A stretch of DNA of 64,000 nucleotides from JBGPQJ01 sp963829485 (GCA_963829485.1 CAWHIK010000006.1:62001-126000); one strand, 5' to 3'; positions 15,091 to 23,451 are shown, numbered from the stretch's first letter. Numbers and translations are program-made. The notes: generated by a model from the sequence alone, not told the origin.

Positions 15091-15624
15091 CTAGCGACCT
15101 ACCTTCCAGTCGAGGATGAACCGCACCTGTTCATCTGTCTCCGGCGAACGCGGGTGGAGGATATGTTTGGGAACATGCTGCCACCAATCCGCAAGCTGAG
15201 ACAGTGCTTCTTCGCCGGTTTTTCCATGCCGGACAAGGTAACAGCCGATGGTCGTGCCGGTGCGGCCTACGCCTCCCCAGCAATGGACATATACTTTCAG
15301 TCCGGATTGAATCGATTTGTCGAGTGTATCCAGGATGGATGCCATGTGATCGACCGAGGGTGTGCTGAAATCGCCAATCGAAAAACGCCGGTGGGTAGTT
15401 GAGATTTTGTAGATATCCGATTCTTCCTTGAGGATGGGCGCGTAGGGGGGAAGCTCTCCATCGGATGTCAGGTCAATGAAAGTGTTGATGCCGGCTTCAA
15501 GGAAGAAATCCATTCGGCGGCGGGTTCGCTCAACATCCCAGGAACCCGGATATTCCCCGGCGAGGAATCGGTCCGGGATGACCCAGTAGGAGTCAGGAAT
15601 TGGGAGCGGAGTGGTTTCAGTCAT
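15091..15624 (-). CDS. Dual-specificity / tyrosine phosphatase-like protein (177 aa)
   Basis: The CX5R signature is VYVHCWGGVGRTGT with Cys115 and Arg121, and the general acid is probably Asp85 in FSIGDFSTPS. The early segment WVIPDRFLAGEYPG is typical of small cysteine phosphatases of the cyclin-like/DSP group. A substrate cannot be told. Same strand and nearly overlapping with the methyltransferase gene. Confidence 0.85.
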   Translation of the reverse strand: MTETTPLPIPDSYWVIPDRFLAGEYPGSWDVERTRRRMDFFLEAGINTFIDLTSDGELPPYAPILKEESDIYKISTTHRRFSIGDFSTPSVDHMASILDTLDKSIQSGLKVYVHCWGGVGRTGTTIGCYLVRHGKTGEEALSQLADWWQHVPKHILHPRSPETDEQVRFILDWKVGR

Positions 15625-15704
15625 GGAAAGTCAGAGATAAAAAGGCTCGGTCAGCCATTTGATCGGTCTCCGAGCCGTATGGGAAATAATGTGAAGACGA
15701 AAGT

Positions 15705-16109
15705 TTACACCCGGTTACGATCCTGTAATTCCGAAACGGATGGAGGGTATTTCTCTGTATCGCGGCGGAACTCGTATAACTCGATCATGCGCAGGATTAT
15801 CTTTTCATCACCGGGATCCAGATCGCCAAACTGAAAGCCGGTATTGAAAAATGCCGGGTCGATATCCGGTTTGGACCAGACCGACTTGGCATCGATGTCA
15901 AGGTGATCCTTTTTGAATTCGGACGATTCGGGTAGATCGATTCGAAGTTGATAGTACTCGCCATTTTCCAGGTGGTGTTCACCAATGACCATGGCTCCTT
16001 TGACAGTCAGGTCGGAGAGGTAACCGATCACCTTGCCGGTCTTCCGGTCGAAAACACGGGAGTACACGACAAGGAATTTTCGCTCGAGTTTGCGCCTCTC
16101 ATCGGACAT
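15705..16109 (-). CDS. PilZ-domain protein (134 aa)
   Basis: The c-di-GMP motif is visible as RR..LERKF near the N-terminus and LSDLTVKGAMV (D-x-T-x-x-G, a Thr in place of the usual Ser) about 25 residues later, followed by the beta-barrel strands (LRIDLP, DIDAKSVWS, FNTGFQFGDL). Single-domain PilZ proteins are c-di-GMP receptors acting on motility, secretion or envelope proteins. The ATG at 16109 is chosen since AGGAG lies 8 nt before it; an ATG 21 nt upstream lacks one. Confidence 0.82.
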   Translation of the reverse strand: MSDERRKLERKFLVVYSRVFDRKTGKVIGYLSDLTVKGAMVIGEHHLENGEYYQLRIDLPESSEFKKDHLDIDAKSVWSKPDIDPAFFNTGFQFGDLDPGDEKIILRMIELYEFRRDTEKYPPSVSELQDRNRV

Positions 16110-16220
16110 GACTCTTCTCCTGATTTTCAATCACTTCTTTATGTGTGATTTGAGTGTACAGATAATAAGGCTGGCTGTCAACAGGATTCACCTGTCGTAT
16201 AACCAAAAGAAATCATGGAA

Positions 16221-16874
16221 TTAGACCACCGTGCGGATCGATGCCGGCATGTGACCTGTGTCATTATGTGATACGAGTACCACGTCCCCCGAAGGATGGA
16301 CAGTAAATTCACTGATCCCGCAGTTATTGATATCGACATTGATCCAGGTCTCGAGGGGTACCTGCAGAGCGCGTACCATGAAATAACGCAGGATATTCCC
16401 ATGGCAAACGAGCACTTCATGTCTTTCATCGCGGGACGGCCGGAAGAAATGGCTCCACGCCTGTTGAGCCTGCGCAAATCCCTTTTCGATCATCTCCCAG
16501 GGAGTTTCGGGAGACCAAAGTCCGAGCCAGGGTGCCATCTTCAGAGGGGTGGTGATACTGTCGTTGGAAATGTTTCCACGATTAGCCTTATACCAGGTCA
16601 CAAAATCGGATGGCAGATAAGGGATACATTCCCAAAGCAATTGTGATCCCCTCAGCCGGGCATTGGGATTGTCAAGCGCAATGATCTTCGCCGTTTCGGC
16701 GGCGCGCCTCAGAGTGCTGTAATAAATGGTTTTTACGGGGATAGGTTTGAAGCGATCCCCGGTGAAATCCGCCTGGAGCTTGCCCGTTTCCGTGATGCCC
16801 AGTCCCAGCTTGTCTTTTCCCAGGCCGGATTGTCGCTGTCCGTGACGTACCACGTAAATATGACGAAGACTCAT
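16221..16874 (-). CDS. Histidine phosphatase family protein (217 aa)
   Basis: The RHG motif (IYVVRHGQRQ, His near residue 11) carries the phospho-accepting His; ETGKLQADFTGDRF, YYSTLRRAAETAKII and VCHGNILRYFMVRAL (second His) complete the active site of the phosphoglycerate mutase-like family. C-terminal part has a beta strand pair (CGISEFTVHPSGDVVLVSH). It could act on a phosphorylated metabolite or protein; no closer assignment is possible. Neighbouring genes are a NUDIX hydrolase upstream and a PilZ protein downstream. Confidence 0.85.
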   Translation of the reverse strand: MSLRHIYVVRHGQRQSGLGKDKLGLGITETGKLQADFTGDRFKPIPVKTIYYSTLRRAAETAKIIALDNPNARLRGSQLLWECIPYLPSDFVTWYKANRGNISNDSITTPLKMAPWLGLWSPETPWEMIEKGFAQAQQAWSHFFRPSRDERHEVLVCHGNILRYFMVRALQVPLETWINVDINNCGISEFTVHPSGDVVLVSHNDTGHMPASIRTVV

Positions 16875-16926
16875 GATGGATTTGTTTTCCTGTTTGGATT
16901 CTGTGAGTAAACAACCGGATATCCGG

Positions 16927-17370
16927 TCATCGGTCTTCTTCCTGAAGCATCACGACATCGCTTGGCCAGCCGTGCCGGGTGGACATGGAGACAATCTCAG
17001 CCACTTCCCGCGGGACGACATTTTCCTTCAGGATATTCGCCATTGGCATCCACACCGGATGATAACTGCCCCGTTCAGGAGGGTAAAGCCCCTGCATTTC
17101 AGGTCCGGCTCCCGTCCCAAATTTCCCTCCCGTGACGTGAGTGAGAAAATAATACTGTGTCTTTCCCCGGTTTGCCAGCTTCACAAGGAGCCGGTCAACG
17201 TGCACTTTCAGCCCAAGTTCCTCTTCGATCTCGCGAACCACCGCCTGTTCCGGTGATTCCTTTTCCTCCAGCTGCCCGCCGGGAAAAACATAATACAGTC
17301 TGCCGCCTCGCTGACGTTTGATGAGGGCGATTTCATTACCATGGATGATAAAAGCTGCAGCGCGGGGCAT
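16927..17370 (-). CDS. NUDIX hydrolase (147 aa)
   Basis: The Nudix box GGQLEEKESPEQAVVREIEEELG fits GX5EX7REUXEEXGU exactly, allowing hydrolysis of a nucleoside diphosphate-linked substrate. LYYVFPGG precedes it. The start MPRAAAF at 17370 is preferred over an upstream in-frame ATG because a perfect TATAAT lies 6 nt before it, leaving no room for a ribosome binding site; the mRNA is probably leaderless. It is separated from the radical SAM operon by that operon's terminator. Confidence 0.88.
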   Translation of the reverse strand: MPRAAAFIIHGNEIALIKRQRGGRLYYVFPGGQLEEKESPEQAVVREIEEELGLKVHVDRLLVKLANRGKTQYYFLTHVTGGKFGTGAGPEMQGLYPPERGSYHPVWMPMANILKENVVPREVAEIVSMSTRHGWPSDVVMLQEEDR

Positions 17371-17376
17371 GGGTAA

Positions 17377-17382
17377 ATTATA
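17377..17382 (-). promoter_or_regulatory. -10 box of a probable leaderless transcript (NUDIX gene)
   Basis: TATAAT on the minus strand, 6 nt from the ATG at 17370. The -35 region is weak. Distance to the start codon implies transcription begins at or next to the ATG. Confidence 0.6.
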
Positions 17383-17392
17383 CAAGAGACAT

Positions 17393-17422
17393 AAAAAAGA
17401 GGGACGGGCTGCGCCGTCCCTC
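17393..17422 (-). terminator. Rho-independent terminator of the radical SAM operon
   Basis: A 9-bp perfect stem GAGGGACGG/CCGTCCCTC with a 6-nt loop, followed on the minus strand by six T. It starts 5 nt after the stop of the last operon gene. Confidence 0.9.
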
Positions 17423-17427
17423 ATCTA

Positions 17428-18573
17428 TCAATGGTAAAGTTTGCTGAATTCGTCGGACAGGATATTCCCTTGCACTTGATCCGCTTTACCCTGGGCAGGG
17501 AGCACATCTCCATCGGGCTCGACGTACAGCCAGGCTTTACCCGCACCCGTTGGCGCAATTTCATCATCGAGCAATTCGAAGGCGACCGGGTTATTCTCCG
17601 TATAGGGGACGGGCAGGTCCCAGACGAGACTGATGCCCAGCTCAGCCAGTGACTGGCGATTCTGTAAAACCGAATTTCGATAAGCCGGGTCAGCAGATAG
17701 AGAAAGACTCTTCGTGCCCATCGAAGCCAGCTTCTCCAAAATGGATTTGATTGCGGTGGGGTCCGATTCCTTGATGGTCAGGTGGACGGTGACGAAGATA
17801 TCTGCATTGAGGCAGGCTTCCAGCGCCTGCCAGGAGGCTGTATTCGCCGGGGCGAGGATGAAAAGCAGGTGATCCAGACCGGTCTGTAGCAGGGCATTGA
17901 GATAGCCTTCATCCCCCAACTTCAAGCCATCAGTCATCAACCCGGTGACCTGACCGTTCGCTTCGGCGTGGGCAATGAGGGCAGGCAGGTCCTCGCGTAA
18001 AGTCGGTTCACCACCGGTAAACGTCACGTGAGGGATCCCGAACGCCCACGCCTTGTCCAGCACGCTGAACCACTCCTCCGTGGAAAGTTCCCGGGTCACC
18101 CGTTTTGACGGCGCGGAGAGCGGATCGGCGCCGGACGGCAGTCGGTAGGTGAGTGCGCAATCCAGCCGGAGGGGGGCAGTGAGGCTCGTTTCATAGGGGC
18201 GCACCCGCTCGAAATCCAGCATGGAAACCGGGTCCAGGTCGGGGGTGGATATCAGCGCCTGGACACGCGCGATGAAATCGCGGTAATCCTCCAGAGCCTG
18301 TTTTTTGTTTACGCGATACCGGGAGGAAACCGCACCGGCCATTTCATCTTCACTTGTGCCCTTGATGAAATGATAGGCATATTCCGTGGCGGTTGGGTTG
18401 AGATGTAAAACCGTTGAGGCGTTCACAACCAAAACGCCGGAGCCGTCGGAATGCATGCGTAAATGCAGGCGGTAGGGAGGTGCACCCTCAAGCGCCACCT
18501 GCTTTTGAACTGTTCCAGCCTCCAGAGGTTTTACCGGGATAAAAACCTTGCGAATGTCTCCAAAGAGTGGCAT
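17428..18573 (-). CDS. Radical SAM-like paralogue without Fe-S cysteines, PqqD-like N-terminus (381 aa)
   Basis: Residues about 33-105 form a PqqD-like/RRE-type domain (VLVVNASTVLHLNP, then a helical half ending in YRDFIARVQAL). Residues 135-300 align with the radical SAM barrel of the upstream enzyme (19989-21338): TYR and TFTGGEPTLREDLPALIAHAE are shared. But the CxxxCxxC cluster motif is TYR-L-PSG-A-DP-L here, all three Cys replaced, and the SPASM segment reads LYVEPDGDVLPAQGK with both Cys lost and the last CxxC...C...C missing. It can hold no [4Fe-4S] cluster and is probably a scaffold or substrate-binding partner of the active enzyme. Last gene of the operon; GGAG precedes its ATG. Confidence 0.75.
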   Translation of the reverse strand: MPLFGDIRKVFIPVKPLEAGTVQKQVALEGAPPYRLHLRMHSDGSGVLVVNASTVLHLNPTATEYAYHFIKGTSEDEMAGAVSSRYRVNKKQALEDYRDFIARVQALISTPDLDPVSMLDFERVRPYETSLTAPLRLDCALTYRLPSGADPLSAPSKRVTRELSTEEWFSVLDKAWAFGIPHVTFTGGEPTLREDLPALIAHAEANGQVTGLMTDGLKLGDEGYLNALLQTGLDHLLFILAPANTASWQALEACLNADIFVTVHLTIKESDPTAIKSILEKLASMGTKSLSLSADPAYRNSVLQNRQSLAELGISLVWDLPVPYTENNPVAFELLDDEIAPTGAGKAWLYVEPDGDVLPAQGKADQVQGNILSDEFSKLYH

Positions 18574-18613
18574 AAGTTGCTCCTTTCCACTTTCAACGTG
18601 TGAAGGGCGAAGA

Positions 18614-19627
18614 TTACTTTACTAGACCTGCATCATAGAAGAATAAAACGAAATAACCGATCAGGAGCAGGATCCACCCGACCAGTTGGACGTTCTCCAT
18701 CAAGCCGGCGATGGATAAAGAGAAATTCTCCTGTATCGTGTGGACAATGCCTTCCAGGTTCTCGAGCTTGGCACGAACCGCGGATTTCCATTCATCGAGG
18801 TAAAACTCATTGCGGATGATGGCAAACAGCTTGGCCGTGTACCAATCGCCGATCAACAGCAGGTTCTGGTCTGTGTGCTCGAAATCGAGCGCAATCTCGA
18901 GCCGGTGGGCGACGATGCGCCTCAGGGATGAACGGGTGGGTTTGAAACGCGATTTCGTATCCCGGACAAATTCCTGGTTGATCGCGCGCAAGATCTCTTC
19001 GATGGACTTGTCCAAAATGCGATACCGAAGCAACTGGTAATTTCCGATCTTTAATAACTCGATGTCTGATTGAAAATCGCCCTGAGGGGCAATGATCACC
19101 GCCGCCTCCCAATCCACGAGAGTCAGATCCTCCTGCGAATAGCGCACGCGGCTGATGAGAATTTCCTCAATTTCTGCAGGGTCGAGGGATTCCCGCTGGG
19201 ATCGTATGAAACGAGCCAGAGAATGGGTGTTATCTTCCACGAATGCATCCGGTGTCCCTTCGATCTCAGACAGGCACAACACAACATACTCTTCGTACAA
19301 TCCACTTTCACGAATCTCCTGCGGGATAATCAAGCTGCGTAAACCAGCCTGGAGTCGGTCCCGTTCATGCAAGCCGGTCATGGATAAGGGTTCGGATATG
19401 GCATACCGGCATTCCACCACCTGGATGCGTTCATCGTACCGCTGGCGGGTGATGGCGACTTTCGTATTCTCCACCTGCATCTCCGTCCCGGGCAGCGACC
19501 GGACCGAGATGTCCACCGGCTGGAAATAAGGCGCATCCTTAAGTCCGGTGATCTTCTCGGCTGGCGCGATGGTGGGTTGGACCGCGTCCGGGAAGGATAA
19601 CAGGTAATAAAGCATCACTTCACTCAT
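18614..19627 (-). CDS. RMD1/DUF155-like protein with C-terminal membrane anchor (337 aa)
   Basis: The middle and C-terminal parts carry the features of the RMD1 family: LVDWEAAVIIAPQGD with a following YQLLRYRILDKSIEE helix, then LLLIGDWYTAKLFAIIRNEF, LDEWKSAVRAKLENLEGIV and a long helix leading to a transmembrane segment (WILLLIGYFVLFFYDAGLV). In eukaryotes the family sits in the mitochondrial membrane; its bacterial role is unknown. It is in the middle of the radical SAM operon, 23 bp after the PAS gene and 40 bp before the dead paralogue, so it may tether or sense for this system. Confidence 0.6.
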   Translation of the reverse strand: MSEVMLYYLLSFPDAVQPTIAPAEKITGLKDAPYFQPVDISVRSLPGTEMQVENTKVAITRQRYDERIQVVECRYAISEPLSMTGLHERDRLQAGLRSLIIPQEIRESGLYEEYVVLCLSEIEGTPDAFVEDNTHSLARFIRSQRESLDPAEIEEILISRVRYSQEDLTLVDWEAAVIIAPQGDFQSDIELLKIGNYQLLRYRILDKSIEEILRAINQEFVRDTKSRFKPTRSSLRRIVAHRLEIALDFEHTDQNLLLIGDWYTAKLFAIIRNEFYLDEWKSAVRAKLENLEGIVHTIQENFSLSIAGLMENVQLVGWILLLIGYFVLFFYDAGLVK

Positions 19628-19650
19628 GCTATTGGTCAGCGAGCAGGCGT

Positions 19651-19992
19651 TCAGCTTCTGAGAAAATGCGGCATTTCAAAAGGTATCTCCAATGATAGTT
19701 CGACAAACCCTGAATAAATGCCATCCTTGAACCAGGGGGACTGGTAGATTAATTTCTTGATACCGTTCTTTTCGATGGTATAGACGTTTTTCTCCCGCGC
19801 AGCCAGCAGATGCTCGGTCTTGGTTCGTGCAGCGGAGGGGTGGCAGTCGAGCATATTTGTGCCGATGAGTTGGTAACCGCCATCCGTTTCATACGATTTG
19901 GCAGACTTATCATTCATCGCAAGGATGATGCCTTGAGAGTCGCACACCGTAACAGCCGCCGGAAATTCCTTGATCCATTCGTGTTCGTTCAA
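19651..19992 (-). CDS. Stand-alone PAS-domain protein (113 aa)
   Basis: A single PAS fold: FPAAVTVCDSQGIILAMNDKSAK, GYQLIGTNMLDCHP, KNVYTIEKNGIKKLIYQSPWF and YSGFVELSLEIP. No output domain is attached. The start is a TTG that overlaps the TGA of the radical SAM gene (TTGA), with GGAGG 8 nt upstream, so it is translationally coupled to the enzyme. Such coupling suggests that it senses a ligand, redox state or heme for, or binds to, the modifying enzyme. Function otherwise unknown. Confidence 0.75.
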   Translation of the reverse strand: MNEHEWIKEFPAAVTVCDSQGIILAMNDKSAKSYETDGGYQLIGTNMLDCHPSAARTKTEHLLAAREKNVYTIEKNGIKKLIYQSPWFKDGIYSGFVELSLEIPFEMPHFLRS

Positions 19993-21338
19993 GCCTGTGC
20001 CTCCATGGGAATGGGGATTTCAAACTGGAGCGGGCAGCCGCCTCCGCATTCGCTTATCAAGGCGCAGCCGCTGCATTTTTCCGGCAGTCCCTGCCTCTCG
20101 CGCAATTTCACCGACAGCTCATGATTCCAGATCGCATCCCAGGGATCATTAAGCAGGTTGCCGAGTGGGCGGTAGTAGGATTGGCAGGGCAGAACGGAGC
20201 CGTCGGGTTCCACGCACATATTGTAGAGAGCAGCGGTGCAGCCTTTTACGCCAAGGTCCAGCGACATGGGGTCGAAGCCGCAATATTCGGTTGGTGTATA
20301 CCAGATGAGGCGCTGACCGTGCAATTCGGTCTTTGTGCGTGCGACCGCTAGGAGAGATGTGAGCTGGGAGTCAGCCAATCCGGTCCCGACTGTTGCTCCC
20401 CTGCCCGAGTGGATCAATGCATTCAAGCCGATGGTCGGTACACCGAGCTCGGCGAGGAAGTCCAGAGTTGCAGGGATGGTGTGCACGTTCGTTTGGAGCA
20501 TCGTTGTATTGGTCATGACAAAGAGCGGCGAGGCGAGTGCGTTCATCACGCCGGCTATGGTTTGCGGAAAGGCGCCTCTTGCGCCGACCATTTCGTCATG
20601 GATGGATGCGATGCTCGATTCAACTGTTATCTGAACGTGGTCGAGTCCCGCCTCGACAAGCGCCTCGACAAATCGCAGGTCTGACATGCGCCGGGCATTG
20701 GTGTTCAAGCCGGTGATCTGACCATTCCGCTCGGCATGGGCGATCAATTCCGGGAGATCCTGGCGTAATGTGGGTTCGCCGCCCGTGAAAACCACATGCG
20801 GGATACCCAATTCCCAGGTTTTGTCCAGCACCTTCTTCCATCCGCTGGTATCCAGTTCCGGGAAGGAGCGGGCACGAGCGTTGTAACAATGTGCGCAATC
20901 GTTGTTGCAGCGGTAGGTGACTGCCAGGTCCATGCGATACGGCGCGGAAGGTCTCGCACTGAAAGGTGCGATAGTCTCCAACTCCAGGTCGTGAACAGGG
21001 CAGGCACCATCAGGGCGGACCAGCTCAGTCAGTTGGTCCTGGATGGATTGCAGGTCGGCTCGCGCCTGCGAGGCGCCGACGCGGTATTTTGCGCGGACAG
21101 CCTGCACAGCATCCGGCCCGGGAGTCTTCTCCAGCACAAGGTATGCCATCAGGGCGGCAGTGGGATTGAGATGCATGATCCGGTTCGCATTGACGATCAG
21201 TGTTCCGTGTCCGTCAGGGTCGAGCCGCAGATGCACGCGGCTCTTCTCATCCTGGCCTTCGATGCGATAATGGTACAGGCCGGAATTCGGAGCCGGGATT
21301 TCCTTGTTCTTAACAAATAATCCGCTAAATGGGTTCAT
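19989..21338 (-). CDS. Radical SAM/SPASM peptide-modifying enzyme with PqqD-like domain (449 aa)
   Basis: Residues about 25-105 are a PqqD-like RiPP recognition element. The radical SAM motif is C144-x3-C148-x2-C151 (YRCNNDCAHCYN), with the SAM-binding TGGEPTLR segment near 185. The C-terminal SPASM domain has Cys 367, 375, 385, 422, 425, 431 and 435 (CVEPDGSVLPC and CSGCALISECGGGC), enough for two auxiliary [4Fe-4S] clusters. This build is that of enzymes installing thioether or other cross-links in peptides and proteins. Operon context points to the Cys-Ala tail of the upstream DUF2207-like protein as substrate, which is inference. A degenerate paralogue is the last gene of the operon. Confidence 0.88.
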   Translation of the reverse strand: MNPFSGLFVKNKEIPAPNSGLYHYRIEGQDEKSRVHLRLDPDGHGTLIVNANRIMHLNPTAALMAYLVLEKTPGPDAVQAVRAKYRVGASQARADLQSIQDQLTELVRPDGACPVHDLELETIAPFSARPSAPYRMDLAVTYRCNNDCAHCYNARARSFPELDTSGWKKVLDKTWELGIPHVVFTGGEPTLRQDLPELIAHAERNGQITGLNTNARRMSDLRFVEALVEAGLDHVQITVESSIASIHDEMVGARGAFPQTIAGVMNALASPLFVMTNTTMLQTNVHTIPATLDFLAELGVPTIGLNALIHSGRGATVGTGLADSQLTSLLAVARTKTELHGQRLIWYTPTEYCGFDPMSLDLGVKGCTAALYNMCVEPDGSVLPCQSYYRPLGNLLNDPWDAIWNHELSVKLRERQGLPEKCSGCALISECGGGCPLQFEIPIPMEAQA

Positions 21339-21374
21339 ACGATACCTGTAAGGTTGGCAGGATGGATGTGAATG

Positions 21375-23027
21375 TTAGCGTCCGCCGCCGGCGCAGGCAC
21401 AGGCGCAACCCGCGCAGGCACAGGCGCACGCACAGCCGCCGCCGCTGCGTGATCCACCGCTGCTGCGGGATGGCGGAGGCGGCGGGTTGGTGACGCTGGT
21501 CACACCATTGGTAAAGGAATTCAGATTGCCGATCACGCTGCTGGACATGTTCTGCATGCCCTGGACCATGGATGCGGCAAACGCGGAACCGGGCAATCCG
21601 CCCTGGCCGCCGGGTGTGCCCGGTATACTGGGAGCAGCCATTCCGCCTCCCGTCCCACTCCAGGTGGGATCGTACCGTCCCCACCACATCGGGGCATAAA
21701 CCGGACCGGTGAAGGTGCGCCGCGTTCGGTCGTCGAAATCCTTATCGAGCATTGTCCACTCGAGGGCTTCGTCGAACATCTTGCTTTTGACTTCCGGCGT
21801 ATCCGCAGATTCGACCTGCTGCCAGGCGCGCTCCATGATGCTCTTGTAATAGTCGATCGTCTCCCTGCGGCTGAATCCTTTCATCTTGTCGCCTACCGAG
21901 CGGACCAGTTTAACGGTCATTGCCTGCAGTTCCCGTCTCTGGTCGCTTTTCTTCTCTTCCTTGAAGGCCGCCAGGAAATTGCGTTCGTATTCGTGCAAGT
22001 CTTCCGGCAGGACGGTCGCGACCTTAAGGTCCAGCGGATCGCGTTTTATCACTTCGGCAGCGTCCTTTTTGAGAGTACCGAAAAGGATCATGGTCATCAC
22101 TTTATCCAACGGTTCCTGCATCAGGATGGCTGCCTCGACGGCTGTCAGACCGCGCTTGATGCCGTGCCCCTCGATGGCGATCTTGGGTGGAAGGTATTGC
22201 AGCTTGCGCCGCTGTCCTCCGATAATGCTGATGATCGGCATTCCAAACATAAAGAAGGCGAAGCCGCAGCAGATCAGGCTGCCGATGATGCTGTCAAAAT
22301 CAATGTTCAAAGAATCCAAGAAGGATTGCCGGACGATTGCGGCTGCAGGGATGTAACTCGCCGGGAACGATGCGCCAAACGTATATTGGCTGGATGCGCT
22401 CGCATCGGGTGAATTCCACGTATATGTGACCCTGCCCTGGCTGTCGATGCCGGTGATCGGCGCATCAGCGCCCGTCCAACTGCGCGGGAGGTGGTATCGC
22501 GGTTCCTCAGGTTGGACGCCCGGCGGAAGGTGGAGCACCAGGGTCAGGTCCGTGCTGCCATAGACGTATTGCGACCCAAACCAGGTCGGCGAGAATTCGG
22601 AGCTGGCATAATTTTCGTCATCGCTGTCCGGGTAAAACATCCCGTCGATGCTGCCCACGACCACGTGCACTTGTCCGGTCTGCCCGGGCTGAATGGCGTA
22701 TGGACCCATGTCCACGGCGAATCCATAACCGCCATCCCCTTGGTAATCGGATGAAATGTTTAACGGATTACCGTTGACATCGGCGCTGATGCTGCTCCAG
22801 TCATACCCGTTGTTTGGCATGCCGATATCGACGAAGTCAATGACGTGCCCTGCGGAGTTGTTCTGAAAAACAATGAGGTATTCGACTCCGATTTTGCCGT
22901 CCTCGTTGAGGAAGACATGCACGGTCATTTTGGGTACGCTGAAGGAATACTCCTGCGCTGATACGCTGGTGGTGATGACTGCCATCAGGAGCAGCAGGAT
23001 GAAAAGGACTGTGAGACGTCGTTTCAT
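21375..23027 (-). CDS. Secreted DUF2207-like membrane protein with C-terminal Cys-Ala repeat tail (550 aa)
   Basis: A signal peptide (MKRRLTVLFILLLLMAV...SVSAQ) is followed by an extracytoplasmic beta-rich DUF2207-like domain (VHVFLNEDGKIGVEYLIVFQ and following, about 30-230), a transmembrane helix (SLICCGFAFFMFGMPIISII, about 255-275) and a helical cytoplasmic region. After a Pro/Gly/Met-rich linker the protein ends with seven cysteines alternating with alanine at residues 532-545, then GGGR. Other DUF2207 proteins often end in low-complexity Gly tails; the Cys-Ala version beside a radical SAM enzyme is unusual. GGAGGG precedes the ATG; the gene is second in the operon. Confidence 0.75.
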   Translation of the reverse strand: MKRRLTVLFILLLLMAVITTSVSAQEYSFSVPKMTVHVFLNEDGKIGVEYLIVFQNNSAGHVIDFVDIGMPNNGYDWSSISADVNGNPLNISSDYQGDGGYGFAVDMGPYAIQPGQTGQVHVVVGSIDGMFYPDSDDENYASSEFSPTWFGSQYVYGSTDLTLVLHLPPGVQPEEPRYHLPRSWTGADAPITGIDSQGRVTYTWNSPDASASSQYTFGASFPASYIPAAAIVRQSFLDSLNIDFDSIIGSLICCGFAFFMFGMPIISIIGGQRRKLQYLPPKIAIEGHGIKRGLTAVEAAILMQEPLDKVMTMILFGTLKKDAAEVIKRDPLDLKVATVLPEDLHEYERNFLAAFKEEKKSDQRRELQAMTVKLVRSVGDKMKGFSRRETIDYYKSIMERAWQQVESADTPEVKSKMFDEALEWTMLDKDFDDRTRRTFTGPVYAPMWWGRYDPTWSGTGGGMAAPSIPGTPGGQGGLPGSAFAASMVQGMQNMSSSVIGNLNSFTNGVTSVTNPPPPPSRSSGGSRSGGGCACACACAGCACACAGGGR

Positions 23028-23049
23028 AGCGTCCCTCCTTTTTTCATAA

Positions 23050-23451
23050 TTACCATTTGGGTTCTTCGGTGAGTTGATAGACAGTCTTGCAGTAGGGGCA
23101 GTTGACCACCGGCGCGCCGTTGACCAGCTTGACGTTGTCGGTGGTAAGAGACCCTCCGCAGGATTTACATTTCATCTGCTCGACCTTTGTTTCCCCCGGC
23201 AGGTCCACCTGCATGGTGACCTGTTGGACGACTTCGGTCTTCTGTCCGCGCATGGCCAGCCAGACTAGTGCCCCGCCACCCACGAGCAAGATGACTCCAA
23301 AAAAGCTGAAACCTAGTCCCTGCGCGACCCAATCCGGACTTCCAGAAGCAGGGTTCGTGGAACCAATCAGCGCTAACGCCCCATACCCCACCAGACACAG
23401 CCCAAAAAGGAATAGCAGTCCTGCGCCGATAAATGATAATGTTCGTCCCAT
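23050..23451 (-). CDS. Membrane protein with C-terminal zinc ribbon (133 aa)
   Basis: Two N-terminal transmembrane helices (TLSFIGAGLLFLFGLCLVGY and FSFFGVILLVGGGALVWLAM) are followed by a soluble part with CKSCGG and CPYCKTVY, a two-CxxC zinc ribbon. The ATG at 23451 has GGAGG 5 nt upstream and is chosen over an in-frame ATG 60 nt earlier. First gene of the operon with the DUF2207-like and radical SAM genes. It may serve as a partner of the DUF2207-like protein in the membrane. No known family name can be given. Confidence 0.65.
   Translation of the reverse strand: MGRTLSFIGAGLLFLFGLCLVGYGALALIGSTNPASGSPDWVAQGLGFSFFGVILLVGGGALVWLAMRGQKTEVVQQVTMQVDLPGETKVEQMKCKSCGGSLTTDNVKLVNGAPVVNCPYCKTVYQLTEEPKW

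Noticed and set aside
21375..21460. Cys-Ala tail as a plain microsatellite artefact
   Set aside because: Frame, stop codon and neighbouring radical SAM genes make a coding tail more likely; kept as a caveat only.
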